Source: an uncultured Lachnospiraceae bacterium (GTDB lineage Bacteria; Bacillota; Clostridia; Lachnospirales; Lachnospiraceae). Taken from it: 38,174 nucleotides of DNA. The notes beneath the pieces were generated by a model. That model had not been told where the DNA came from. It was given only the letters and a program-made list of their open reading frames with translations, and did no database searches. The stretch spans positions 1 through 38,174 of the forward strand of contig CAJTVK010000029.1 in NCBI GenBank assembly GCA_910579645.1, read 5' to 3'. The position numbers and the translations under genes are program-made. This document shows positions 16,721 to 25,644 of this stretch, in pieces; positions within the stretch are counted from its first letter, which is position 1; each line of letters starts with the position of its first letter.

Positions 16721-19700
16721 ATGAGCCAATTACATTACACTTTAGGAATCGATATCGGTTCCACCACTGTAAAAATAGCGATTTTAAACGATGCCCATGA
16801 AATATTATTTTCGGATTATGAACGGCACTTTGCCAACATCCGTGAAACCTTGTCCCATCTCCTCCAAAAAGCCTACGGCAGACTGGGCAATCTGAAGCTG
16901 CACCCAATCATTACCGGCTCCGGCGGCCTCACCTTGGCAAACCATCTGGGAATCCCCTTCGTGCAGGAGGTCATAGCCGTATCCACGGCTTTGCAGGAAC
17001 TGGCTCCCCAAACGGACGTGGCCATAGAGTTAGGGGGCGAAGACGCAAAAATCATTTATTTCGAGGGCGGCAATGTGGAGCAGCGCATGAACGGCATCTG
17101 CGCCGGCGGCACGGGATCCTTCATTGACCAGATGGCTTCCCTTCTCCAGACAGATGCCTCCGGGCTGAACGAATATGCCAAAAACTACCGCTCCCTCTAC
17201 ACCATCGCGGCACGGTGCGGCGTATTCGCCAAATCCGACATCCAGCCGCTGATCAATGAGGGTGCCACCAAAGAAGACCTCTCCGCCTCCATTTTTCAGG
17301 CAGTGGTCAACCAGACCATCTCCGGCCTGGCCTGCGGCAAGCCAATCCGCGGCCATGTGGCTTTCCTCGGCGGGCCTCTGCACTTTTTATCCGAACTGAA
17401 AGCCGCTTTTATCCGCACCCTGAAACTGGATGAAGAACATATTATAGAGACGGAGTGCTCCCATCTCTTTGCCGCCATCGGCTCTGCGCTGAACGCAACG
17501 GAAGAGGTACATTATACCATGGAGGAAATGACAGGGAAACTTTCTTCCGAAATTAAAATGGAATTTGAAGTGGAGCGCATGGAACCGTTATTTACCGACG
17601 AAGAAGCCTATGCCCGGTTCCGGAAACGTCATTCTTCCCATCATGTGGCAACTGCGGACCTTTCCTGCTACCACGGAAAATGCTTTCTCGGCATTGATGC
17701 CGGCAGCACCACTACGAAAATAGCCTTGGTGGCGGAAGACGGTTCCCTGCTGTATTCTTTTTACAGCAGCAACAACGGCAGCACCCTTAAGACAGCCATC
17801 CGTTCCGTCAAGGAAATTTACGCCCTCCTTCCCAAGGATGCGGTCATCGTACGTTCCTGCTCCACCGGCTACGGCGAGGCCTTGCTGAAAGCCGCTTTCC
17901 TGCTGGACGACGGGGAAGTGGAAACCGTAGCCCACTATTATGCCGCCGCCTTTTTCAGCCCGGAGGTGGACTGCATTCTCGATATCGGCGGCCAGGATAT
18001 GAAATGCATTAAAATCAAGAACCACACTGTGGACAGCGTACAGCTGAATGAAGCCTGCTCCTCCGGCTGCGGTTCCTTTATCGAAACCTTTGCCAAATCG
18101 CTGAATTACAGCGTGACGGATTTTGCCAAAGCGGCTCTTTTCGCCAAACATCCCATCGACTTAGGCACCCGCTGTACCGTATTCATGAATTCCAAAGTAA
18201 AGCAGGCACAGAAGGAAGGAGCCGAAGTATCGGACATTTCCGCCGGGCTGGCCTACTCCGTCATTAAAAACGCTCTGTTCAAAGTAATCAAAGTGGCGGA
18301 TGCTTCCGAGTTGGGAAAACATATTGTAGTGCAGGGCGGCACTTTCTACAACGATGCCGTGCTGAGGAGTTTTGAAACCATTGCCGGCTGTGAAGCCATC
18401 CGTCCCGACATCGCCGGGATTATGGGGGCTTTCGGCGCCGCCCTAATCGCCAGGGAACGTTATGCGGAAGGCTATGCCACCACCATGCTCTCCATGGAAC
18501 AGATTCAGTCTCTGCAGTTTGAGACCAGCATGGCAAAATGCAAAGGCTGCACCAATAACTGCCGCCTTACCATCAATAAATTCAGCGGCGGCCGCCAGTT
18601 CATTTCCGGCAACCGCTGCGAGCGGGGACTGGGAAAAAACAAAAACGAAAACGGCGTGCCCAATCTGTTTGACTACAAGCTGAAAAGAGTGTTCGGCTAT
18701 GAGCCGCTGACCCCGCAGCAGGCATCCCGCGGAACAGTAGGCATTCCCCGGGTGCTCAATATGTATGAGAACTACCCGTTTTGGTTCACTTTTTTTACAA
18801 AATTAGGATATCAGGTAGTGCTCTCTCCTCTGTCCAACCATAACATTTATTCCTTGGGCATCGAATCCATACCCAGTGAATCCGAATGTTATCCGGCCAA
18901 ACTGGCTCACGGGCATGTAAGCTGGCTGATTCATGAAGGCGTAGATTTCATTTTCTATCCGGCTTTGTTCTACGAGCGCAGCGAATTCAAGGAGGCCAAC
19001 AACCATTACAACTGTCCGATTGTCACCTCTTATTCGGAAAATATAAAAAACAATGTGGAGGAAATCGGCCGCGGCGAAGCCGTCCTCCGCAATCCCTTCC
19101 TTTCCTTCCGGGACCTTAAGACCGTGACGGAAGCATTGCTGAAGGAATTTACCGAACTTCCGCCGCGGGAAGTGATTGATGCCGCCGACGCCGCCTGGAA
19201 GGAACTGGCACAGGCCCGGCTGGATATGCAGAAAAAGGGGGAAGAGACCCTGCGCTACTTGGAAGAAAACCATAAGCGGGGCATCGTGCTGGCCGGACGG
19301 CCTTACCATGCGGATCCGGAAATCAACCACGGCATACCGGAACTGATTACCTCTTATGACATTGCCGTGCTGACCGAGGACTCCGTTTCCCATCTGGCAG
19401 AGCCGGAACGCCCGCTGATTGTTTCCGACCAGTGGATGTACCATTCCCGCCTGTATGCGGCAGCCAGCTTCGTAAAGACACGGGACGACTTGGACTTAAT
19501 TCAGCTGAATTCCTTCGGCTGCGGCCTGGATGCCGTAACTACCGACCAGGTAAACGATATTCTTTCCGGCTCGGATAAAATCTATACCTGCCTGAAGATA
19601 GACGAAGTCAGCAACTTAGGCGCGGCCAGAATCCGTATCCGTTCCCTGCTCTCCGCCATCCGTGTGCGCCAGGAGAAACAGCAGACCCGCCAAATCCGCT

Positions 19701-21046
19701 CCTCCGCCATCCGGAAGGTACCGTTTACGGAAGAAATGCGGAAAGACTACACCATCCTCTGCCCGCAGATGTCGCCCATACACTTTGAAATACTGGAACC
19801 GGCTTTCAACGCCTGCGGCTACCGCTTCAAAGTACTGCCCAATGACAATAAGCGGGCGGTGGATATGGGACTGAAATTTGTAAATAACGATGCCTGCTAC
19901 CCATCCCTAATGGTAGTGGGGCAGATTATGGATGCCTTGCTTTCCGGTGAATATGACTTAAATAAAGTAGCGGTCATTATGTCCCAGACCGGCGGCGGAT
20001 GCCGCGCCACCAACTATGTGGGCTTTATCCGCCGGGCTTTGGAAAAAGCAGGAATGCCCCAGATACCGGTCATATCCTTAAATCTGTCCGGGCTGGAAAG
20101 CAATCCCGGCTTCCGCCTGAGCGCGGATCTGCTCCTGCGTGCCGCCTATGGCGCTGTGTTCGGCGATATCTTCATGCGCTGCATATACCGTATGCGGCCT
20201 TACGAGAAAGAGCCCGGGGCCGTAGAGGCAGTCCATGCCAAGTGGCTGAAAAAATGTCAGGACTTCGTATCCGCAAAGCATATGAACCCTATCACTTTCC
20301 GCAAAATGTGCCGGCATATGATTGAGGATTTCGACTCCGTGCCTATCACCGATAAGCAGAAGCCGAGAGTAGGCATCGTAGGGGAAATCTTGGTAAAATT
20401 TGCCCCTGCCGCCAATAATCATCTGGTAGAGCTATTGGAACACGAAGGGGCGGAAGCCGTTGTGCCGGATTTGATGGATTTCATGCTCTACTGCTTCTAC
20501 AATCAGATATATAAAGCGGAAGAATTAGGCACAAGCAAGAAAGCCGCCTTCCTTTCCCGGTCCGGCATCGAGGCCATTGAACTCCTCCGCGCCCCTGCCA
20601 GAAAAGCCTTTGAGAAAAGCCGGCATTTCACGCCTCCCGTACGGATTGACACGTTGGTAAGCTATGCCAAATCCATTGTCTCCATCGGCAACCAGACCGG
20701 CGAAGGCTGGTTCCTGACGGGCGAAATGGTGGAGCTCATTCACGGCGGAGTAGGCAATATTGTCTGCACCCAGCCCTTCGGCTGCCTGCCCAACCATGTG
20801 GTGGGAAAAGGAGTCATCAAGGAACTGCGGAAACAGTATCCGCTCTCCAATATCGTGGCCATTGACTATGACCCCGGTGCCAGCGAAGTGAACCAATTAA
20901 ACCGCATTAAGCTGATGCTCTCCACGGCACAGAAAAACCTGAAAAAGAGCATGGAAGAGAATAGCCTGCAAGCTACCTCCCTGGAACATCCGGAGGAAGA
21001 CGAAGACGATTATCCCAACGAATTTAAGAAAGGCTGTACGGTCTGA
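16721..21046 (+). CDS. Fused 2-hydroxyacyl-CoA dehydratase activase-like protein
   Basis: This cytoplasmic protein of 1441 residues joins several modules known as separate subunits in the HgdC/BcrA (BadF/BadG) system, in which an ATP-driven activase passes an electron to a dehydratase or reductase. Two ASKHA ATPase domains are in tandem. The first has GIDIGSTTVK (9-18) with C127 and C166 in the positions of the [4Fe-4S] ligands; the second has GIDAGSTTTK (324-333) with C446, C450 and C485. A Cys-rich knot follows (CKGCTNNC, 607-614, and C633). Next comes a DUF2229-like region (about 660-880), then a long HgdB-like part (about 1040-1400) with conserved Cys. The acidic tail ends in CTV. The substrate is unknown, and no acyl-CoA pathway genes lie nearby. 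AAAGGGCGG precedes ATG. It is transcribed alone, divergently from the rhomboid-like operon, with a strong terminator. Confidence 0.9.
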   Translation: MSQLHYTLGIDIGSTTVKIAILNDAHEILFSDYERHFANIRETLSHLLQKAYGRLGNLKLHPIITGSGGLTLANHLGIPFVQEVIAVSTALQELAPQTDVAIELGGEDAKIIYFEGGNVEQRMNGICAGGTGSFIDQMASLLQTDASGLNEYAKNYRSLYTIAARCGVFAKSDIQPLINEGATKEDLSASIFQAVVNQTISGLACGKPIRGHVAFLGGPLHFLSELKAAFIRTLKLDEEHIIETECSHLFAAIGSALNATEEVHYTMEEMTGKLSSEIKMEFEVERMEPLFTDEEAYARFRKRHSSHHVATADLSCYHGKCFLGIDAGSTTTKIALVAEDGSLLYSFYSSNNGSTLKTAIRSVKEIYALLPKDAVIVRSCSTGYGEALLKAAFLLDDGEVETVAHYYAAAFFSPEVDCILDIGGQDMKCIKIKNHTVDSVQLNEACSSGCGSFIETFAKSLNYSVTDFAKAALFAKHPIDLGTRCTVFMNSKVKQAQKEGAEVSDISAGLAYSVIKNALFKVIKVADASELGKHIVVQGGTFYNDAVLRSFETIAGCEAIRPDIAGIMGAFGAALIARERYAEGYATTMLSMEQIQSLQFETSMAKCKGCTNNCRLTINKFSGGRQFISGNRCERGLGKNKNENGVPNLFDYKLKRVFGYEPLTPQQASRGTVGIPRVLNMYENYPFWFTFFTKLGYQVVLSPLSNHNIYSLGIESIPSESECYPAKLAHGHVSWLIHEGVDFIFYPALFYERSEFKEANNHYNCPIVTSYSENIKNNVEEIGRGEAVLRNPFLSFRDLKTVTEALLKEFTELPPREVIDAADAAWKELAQARLDMQKKGEETLRYLEENHKRGIVLAGRPYHADPEINHGIPELITSYDIAVLTEDSVSHLAEPERPLIVSDQWMYHSRLYAAASFVKTRDDLDLIQLNSFGCGLDAVTTDQVNDILSGSDKIYTCLKIDEVSNLGAARIRIRSLLSAIRVRQEKQQTRQIRSSAIRKVPFTEEMRKDYTILCPQMSPIHFEILEPAFNACGYRFKVLPNDNKRAVDMGLKFVNNDACYPSLMVVGQIMDALLSGEYDLNKVAVIMSQTGGGCRATNYVGFIRRALEKAGMPQIPVISLNLSGLESNPGFRLSADLLLRAAYGAVFGDIFMRCIYRMRPYEKEPGAVEAVHAKWLKKCQDFVSAKHMNPITFRKMCRHMIEDFDSVPITDKQKPRVGIVGEILVKFAPAANNHLVELLEHEGAEAVVPDLMDFMLYCFYNQIYKAEELGTSKKAAFLSRSGIEAIELLRAPARKAFEKSRHFTPPVRIDTLVSYAKSIVSIGNQTGEGWFLTGEMVELIHGGVGNIVCTQPFGCLPNHVVGKGVIKELRKQYPLSNIVAIDYDPGASEVNQLNRIKLMLSTAQKNLKKSMEENSLQATSLEHPEEDEDDYPNEFKKGCTV

Positions 21047-21054
21047 AACAACGG

Positions 21055-21092
21055 CGCGGCAGAGGAAACACAGTTTCCCCTGCCGCGTTTTT
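21055..21092 (+). terminator. Intrinsic terminator of the activase-like gene
   Basis: A 14-bp GC-rich stem with one mismatch and a 5-nt loop is followed by TTTTT. It begins 9 nt after the stop codon. Confidence 0.9.
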
Positions 21093-21107
21093 CAAGCAGC
21101 CAAGAAC

Positions 21108-21377
21108 CGGAAAAATCCTGAAAACCTTTTTACAGGGCTTTCAGGATTTTCCGTCAACTATCAATAACAGGATTTTTGCCTAAATAAGTTTTAGACGTAT
21201 TTATTTTATACGTTTAAAACATCCTTTGTCAACCTAATTCATTCATATTGCGACAAAATTAGTAGCAGTTTATCTGTCAACATGTTTTTGTTACATTTGA
21301 ATCATCTATACTTGAATCATCCTAAAAATAAGTTTCACCCTCTATCATCTATTATTCGAGCATAACGAGCATAATAA
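21108..21377. other. AT-rich intergenic stretch with two further hairpins
   Basis: No gene is seen. A 15-bp stem with one bulge lies at 21108-21153 (arms CGGAAAA...CCTGAAA), and a 13-bp stem with one mismatch lies at 21188-21220. Neither has a T-run in the direction of a neighbouring gene. Base composition changes sharply here from the GC-rich activase gene to AT-rich DNA that continues past the Fic gene. Confidence 0.5.
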
Positions 21378-21408
21378 AAAGCATCTGAATTTTATTTTCA
21401 AATGCTTT
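21371..21408 (-). terminator. Intrinsic terminator of the Fic gene
   Basis: On the minus strand the 12-bp stem AAAGCATTTGAA/TTCAGATGCTTT (one G-T pair, 7-nt loop) runs into TTTTTATTAT. It lies about 110 nt after the Fic stop. Confidence 0.65.
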
Positions 21409-21520
21409 CCAACGCATGTCAGAAAATACTTTCCGACAGATTCGCGTCACAATTTGTGTATTAATCTTTGAGTAAGCGATACGTGACTTCGGCTAACTCA
21501 GTATCTCATGCAATATCCGA

Positions 21521-22150
21521 CTATATCTCTAACGTTCGGATGCACTTCTTCAGACACTTTTTAAACGGCTGTAATTCATCCTTTAAGTACCAATTATTCA
21601 AAGTGACATTAAATTCTTCCGCATTGTTTTTCCCAATCGTCAATATACCCTCACCGTTTTCCATCAGAATCTTACTGGCAACCATGGTAGAAGTTCTTTT
21701 ATTTCCGTCCCAAAATAATTGCTGTTTACAGGCATATGCAAAATACTCTAACGCTCTGTCAATTGGTTTATTTATTCCGTTTATGCGTTCGATTTCCTTT
21801 ATCACATCTTTTTTCACAGGAACGGTTGGCATAAAATCCCCCACTCCAACCGTTCCTTTTCTTAATACTCCCCATTCCAAGCTTTCATTTCTTGATACAT
21901 ATTCATTCACCCTACAGATATACTCTAAGGTTAACGGATTATCCACTGTATTTATAATAAACTTCCACCCATCCCTAAGATTCAAAACTGTCTGAATATC
22001 ATCCACGGATATTCCGCTGACCACAGCCCCGTCAATAATAGTCTGTGTTTGCGGAAAAGTAACATTACATCCTTCTATATAAGCAGTATTGAATACAAGT
22101 TCAGTAAATGTTTTTTTTGCCAGAAAAATATTTTGTTCTCGTGTAAGCAT
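21521..22150 (-). CDS. Fic-domain protein without the catalytic histidine
   Basis: This 209-residue Fic/Doc-fold protein belongs to a family that typically transfers AMP or another phosphate-linked group to a protein side chain. The core loop reads Q143-Q-L-F-W-D-G-N-K-R-T. The canonical motif HxFx(D/E)GN(G/K)R is matched from Phe146 on, but the catalytic His is Gln144. Near the N-terminus T22-AYI-E26-G27 matches the (S/T)xxxE(G/N) inhibitory-helix pattern of self-inhibited Fic proteins. The start at 22150 is chosen because GGAGG lies 7 nt upstream; a start at 22189 has no such site. The gene is AT-rich compared with its neighbours and lies between the activase and ssrA, with a repeat half-copy 31 nt upstream of the start. 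No antitoxin-like small gene is visible beside it. Activity is doubtful. Confidence 0.85.
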   Translation of the reverse strand: MLTREQNIFLAKKTFTELVFNTAYIEGCNVTFPQTQTIIDGAVVSGISVDDIQTVLNLRDGWKFIINTVDNPLTLEYICRVNEYVSRNESLEWGVLRKGTVGVGDFMPTVPVKKDVIKEIERINGINKPIDRALEYFAYACKQQLFWDGNKRTSTMVASKILMENGEGILTIGKNNAEEFNVTLNNWYLKDELQPFKKCLKKCIRTLEI

Positions 22151-22180
22151 GTAAGTTCCTCCCGAATCATATTTTCCGTG

Positions 22181-22241
22181 GAGTGGCACTCCCGAAGAAA
22201 AATCCTGCGCACTATTGAAAAATTATTTCTTAACAGTTCCT
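22181..22241 (+). repeat. Half copy of the 158-bp palindromic element
   Basis: These 61 bases match the reverse complement of 27817-27877 at 56 of 61 positions (five substitutions, no gaps). The copy stops near the inner arm, so only one half of the palindrome is present. It lies directly upstream of the Fic gene and may contribute to its leader. Confidence 0.85.
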
Positions 22242-22489
22242 AATCCTAATGACCTACTATTCTATACCGTCAAATATTTTATCAAGTTCCGGCAAAAACG
22301 TATAAGCTTTATTCTCTCATGTCCTTATAATCATTCCCTATAAAATGAAACAAAAACAGTTCATGATTAAGTATCATAATATAATCAACAAATATACTGT
22401 ATTCTAATATTCTCTTGCGTCTATTCTGACCACATTTCTGACCACACTTTTAACAGTCTGAAACACCAAATCCGTTCATCTTAGGAAGA
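22242..22489. other. AT-rich gap downstream of ssrA
   Basis: No gene is seen. The stretch is strongly AT-rich and includes a 12-bp tandem duplication, TTCTGACCACA(T/C), at 22424-22447. A weak minus-strand promoter for the Fic gene is possible near 22262-22290 (TTGATA and TAGAAT only 15 bp apart). Confidence 0.4.
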
Positions 22490-22521
22490 AAGAAAACCCC
22501 GTAAATGCAGCACTTACGAAG
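22490..22521 (-). terminator. Intrinsic terminator of ssrA
   Basis: On the minus strand an 11-bp stem with G-T pairs and a 3-nt loop (arms 22511-22521 and 22497-22507) is followed by TTTTCTTTC. It begins 12 nt after the tmRNA 3' end. Confidence 0.8.
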
Positions 22522-22532
22522 TTTTCCCAATA

Positions 22533-22869
22533 TGGAATAGGCGGGAGTCGAACCCGCGTCCAAAGACCCATTCCCTGTCCTTCTACTATCATAGTCAATT
22601 ATATTTCATTCCCTCCTGCAACGGGAAATTGACAGCCCATTCCATTCAGTAGCTTCATATTACGCCCATAGGCTCAAAGCTTTGCCTATGTCGTTTCCTA
22701 CATCGTCGATGCCCGGGTCTTAATGTGTAGGTGCACTAAGTCGGACAGCTGCCATTAGGCAGCGTATGCTAAATTATCTTCAGCGTTTATATTTAGATTC
22801 GCGATTTGACGCATCGCCTGCGGATAGCTTCTCCAACTGCAAGGCCCCTGTCGAAACCTTTACTATCCC
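22533..22869 (-). ncRNA. ssrA: Transfer-messenger RNA (tmRNA)
   Basis: This RNA of about 337 nt rescues ribosomes stalled on broken mRNAs together with SmpB. The 5' acceptor strand GGGATAG (22863-22869) pairs with CTATTCC (22534-22540), using one G-U pair. The T-loop segment GGGTTCGACTCCC and the 5' AAAGGTTTCGACAGGGGCC block are typical. The tag reading frame runs from GCG at 22802 to TAA at 22755 and encodes ANLNINAEDNLAYAA, a degradation tag ending in the usual hydrophobic AYAA. The discriminator base is A and the 3' CCA is not encoded, so it must be added after processing. It has its own promoter and terminator. Confidence 0.97.
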
Positions 22870-22906
22870 TTATTCAGTTTCTTCCGGTTTTCCGGATACA
22901 TTCTAT

Positions 22907-22935
22907 ATTATATACCAAATCACCGGAAGATGCAA
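22907..22935 (-). promoter_or_regulatory. Promoter of ssrA
   Basis: TTGCAT (22930-22935) and a perfect TATAAT (22907-22912) are 17 bp apart on the minus strand, just past the smpB stop. The roughly 30-nt precursor leader contains a TCCGG-AAAA-CCGGA hairpin before the mature 5' end. Confidence 0.8.
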
Positions 22936-22939
22936 TCCG

Positions 22940-23404
22940 TTATCCCCTGATTTTTAACTTTAATTCTTTTTCCGCTTCCCTGCGCTGGTCTTTCCTTGCA
23001 ATGTCCTGCCGTTTGTCATACAGCTTCTTCCCCCTTGCCAGTCCGATTTCCACTTTGGCTTTCCCGTCTTTAAAGTATACCTGCAAAGGAACCAAAGTAT
23101 ACCCCTTTTCCGTGATTTTCCCTGCCAATTTATTAATTTCCTGCTTGTGCAGCAGCAGTTTCTTTACCCGGAGCGGGTCTTTGTTGAAAATATTTCCCTT
23201 TTCATAAGGGCTGACATGCATCCCATAAGCAAACACTTCTCCGTTTTCGATGCGGATGAAAGCTTCCTTGATGCTGCATTTCCCCATCCGCATGGACTTT
23301 ACCTCCGTGCCGTGCAGCACAACTCCCGCTTCATATTTATCTTCTATAAAATAGTCATGGTACGCCTTTTTGTTATTAGCCACCAATTTCATTGCCTCGC
23401 CCAT
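22940..23404 (-). CDS. smpB: SsrA-binding protein SmpB
   Basis: This small basic OB-fold protein binds the tRNA-like domain of tmRNA and places it in the ribosomal A site. The signature KLVANNKKAYHDYFIEDKYE followed by GVVLHGTEVKSMR is clear, and the Lys/Arg-rich C-terminal tail (KKLYDKRQDIARKDQRREAE) that enters the mRNA channel is present. The start at 23404 gives 154 residues, the normal length, with AGGAA about 9 nt upstream. Upstream in-frame starts would add a 36-residue stretch unlike the family. It lies 43 nt after rnr and immediately before ssrA. Confidence 0.97.
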   Translation of the reverse strand: MGEAMKLVANNKKAYHDYFIEDKYEAGVVLHGTEVKSMRMGKCSIKEAFIRIENGEVFAYGMHVSPYEKGNIFNKDPLRVKKLLLHKQEINKLAGKITEKGYTLVPLQVYFKDGKAKVEIGLARGKKLYDKRQDIARKDQRREAEKELKLKIRG

Positions 23405-23447
23405 TGCCACATTTCCTTCCCTTCGCTTATTGCCCACAGAATTTCCT

Positions 23448-25577
23448 CTAAATTCCTTCGTCCTCCACAAAGTCCACGGTCCGCGTAAGACGGTCGGTAC
23501 CCGCCACGACAACCGTAAGCCGCTGCCCCAGCTTATATTTCTTTCCGGTATCCCGCCCTACCATTTCATAATTTGCCTCGTCATACACAAAATAGTCCCC
23601 GCTCAGGTTGGAGACATGAATCAGCCCTTCAATGGTATTGGGCAGCTCCACATAAATTCCCCAAGCCGTAATGCCGGAAATCACCCCGGAAAAAGACTGG
23701 CCGATATGCCGTTCCATATATTCGGCCTTTTTCAGCTTATCCGTCTCCCGCTCTGCCTCGTCCGCCCTGCGCTCCATCTTGGAAGAATGGTCGGCCACCT
23801 GCGGAAGAATCTCTTCATAATGCTGTATGCGGTTTTCTTTTAACCGCCCCCGCAGCTGTTCCTTTATAATTCTATGAATCTGAAGATCCGGATATCTCCG
23901 TATCGGAGAAGTAAAATGACAGTAATACCTACAGGCCAGGCCGAAATGCCCCGTACAGTCCACGGAATACCGCGCCTGCTTCATACTGCGCAGAGCCAGC
24001 CGGCTGATCAGAGCCTCTTCCGGCGTCCCTTCTATTTTCCCCAGCAGCTTCTGCAGTTCCTTCGGGTGTATCTCTTCCTGCCTGGTCTTGATGCCATATC
24101 CGAAATTACCGATAAAAACGCCAAGCTGCTGTATCTTCTCCGGATCCGGGTTATCATGGGTCCTATATACAAAAGGCATTTCCATCCAATAGAAATGCTG
24201 TGCCACCGTCTCATTGGCCAACAGCATGAAATCCTCTATTATTTTCGTGGCCGTATTCCTTTCATAAGGCATCACCTCCAAAGGATGCCCCTCCTTGTCC
24301 AATATAATCTTAGTCTCGGGAAAATCAAAATCAATGGATCCGCGTTTCTTTCTCTTTGCCCTAAGTATCCCCGCCAGTTCTTCCATCAGAAAGAACATGG
24401 GCACCAGCTTCTCATATTTCCTGCTCTCTTCCTCGTCCTTATCCTCCAATATCTTCTTCACGCTTGTATAAGACATCCGCCGTTCCACCCGGATTACGGA
24501 TTCCACAATACGGTAATCTGTCACATCCCCTTCCGGGCTTATCTTCATGATGCAGCTTAAAGCAAGCCTGTCCTCCCCTTCATTCAGGGAACAAATACCG
24601 TTTGAAAGTGCATGGGGCAGCATGGGAATCACACGATCCGTCAGATACACACTCGTCCCCCTCTTCAAAGCCTCCCTGTCCAAAGCGGAATTCTCCTGCA
24701 CATAATTTGTCACGTCCGCGATATGCACGCCCAGCAGGAAATTTCCGCCCTCCTTGGACAAACTGACCGCGTCGTCCAGATCCTTCGCATCCTCGCCGTC
24801 TATGGTCACCATCTGCACATCCCTCAAATCTTCCCGCCCCTGCCTGTCGGCTTCCGACACTTCGGATGCTGCACGCTGTGCCTGCTTTAAAACTTTCTCG
24901 TCAAACTCCATAGGAAGCTCGAAATTCCTTACAATAGACAGGATATCCACTCCCGGGTCATTCACATGCCCCAGAATCTCCACCACTTTTCCTTCCGGCT
25001 TCCTTCTGTCGTCCCCATAATCCGTCAGTTCCACAACAACCTTATGCCCGTCCACGGCACCCAAGGATCGTTCCGCGGGCACAAAAATATCCGTGGGCAG
25101 CTTCATATTATCCGGAAGGACAAAGCCGAAATTCTTCGACTTCTGATAAATTCCCACCACCTGCGTCATCCCCCTCCGGACAATACGCACAATTTCCGCC
25201 TCCTGACGTTTCCCCCTCTGCCCGGGCAGCATCCTGGCCTGCACCGTATCATTATGAAACGCACCGTTCACCTTAGTTTCCGGAATATACAAATCCTCTG
25301 CCCGCCCCGGCACCTCCACAAAACCAAAGCCCCTTATATTACTGATAAAAGTGCCGGTCAGCAAGTCCGCGTCCGGCCTCACATACTTCCCTTTGGCGGT
25401 CACATTAATTTTCCCCTCCCGCAGCAACTCCCCCAATACCCGGCGGAAATCCTCACGGTCTTCCCTTCCCACCTGCATGAAAGCAGCCATTTGCTTTTCT
25501 TTCATAGGAACATACAATTCATCCTCTATCAGTTCACATATCAATTTCTTCCTTTTTTCCAGTAATTCTTTTTCCAT
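23448..25577 (-). CDS. rnr: Ribonuclease R
   Basis: This processive 3'-5' exoribonuclease degrades structured RNA and acts with tmRNA/SmpB on non-stop mRNAs. In order, the 709 residues hold an N-terminal winged-helix-like domain (about 1-65), two cold-shock domains (about 70-205), the RNB catalytic domain with the Asp cluster VTIDGEDAKDLDDAVS (257-272), and a C-terminal S1 domain (about 620-705). The start at 25577 has GGAGG upstream. The secG terminator lies in the short gap before it, so part of its expression must come from read-through or an unseen promoter. smpB follows by 43 nt. Confidence 0.97.
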   Translation of the reverse strand: MEKELLEKRKKLICELIEDELYVPMKEKQMAAFMQVGREDREDFRRVLGELLREGKINVTAKGKYVRPDADLLTGTFISNIRGFGFVEVPGRAEDLYIPETKVNGAFHNDTVQARMLPGQRGKRQEAEIVRIVRRGMTQVVGIYQKSKNFGFVLPDNMKLPTDIFVPAERSLGAVDGHKVVVELTDYGDDRRKPEGKVVEILGHVNDPGVDILSIVRNFELPMEFDEKVLKQAQRAASEVSEADRQGREDLRDVQMVTIDGEDAKDLDDAVSLSKEGGNFLLGVHIADVTNYVQENSALDREALKRGTSVYLTDRVIPMLPHALSNGICSLNEGEDRLALSCIMKISPEGDVTDYRIVESVIRVERRMSYTSVKKILEDKDEEESRKYEKLVPMFFLMEELAGILRAKRKKRGSIDFDFPETKIILDKEGHPLEVMPYERNTATKIIEDFMLLANETVAQHFYWMEMPFVYRTHDNPDPEKIQQLGVFIGNFGYGIKTRQEEIHPKELQKLLGKIEGTPEEALISRLALRSMKQARYSVDCTGHFGLACRYYCHFTSPIRRYPDLQIHRIIKEQLRGRLKENRIQHYEEILPQVADHSSKMERRADEAERETDKLKKAEYMERHIGQSFSGVISGITAWGIYVELPNTIEGLIHVSNLSGDYFVYDEANYEMVGRDTGKKYKLGQRLTVVVAGTDRLTRTVDFVEDEGI

Positions 25578-25601
25578 GCCGTCCTCCGTTCCTCCGCCGT
25601 C

Positions 25602-25633
25602 AAAAAAGCGCCCTTACCTATGCAAGAGCGCCT
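25602..25633 (-). terminator. Intrinsic terminator after secG
   Basis: On the minus strand an 8-bp stem (AGGCGCTC/GGGCGCTT, two G-T pairs, 12-nt loop) runs into TTTTTT. It starts 12 nt after the secG stop and lies between secG and rnr. Confidence 0.75.
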
Positions 25634-25644
25634 TTATATCTGCC

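Noticed and set aside
22421..22450. Integrase gene remnant beside ssrA
   Set aside because: A tandem 12-bp repeat gives a short frame ending KVWSEMWSE, but there is no recombinase motif or longer homologous frame. Kept only as a hint of decay.
22533..22562. Separate tRNA gene suggested by the T-loop GGGTTCGACTCCC
   Set aside because: This T-loop belongs to the tRNA-like 3' end of tmRNA; no cloverleaf with anticodon arm surrounds it.
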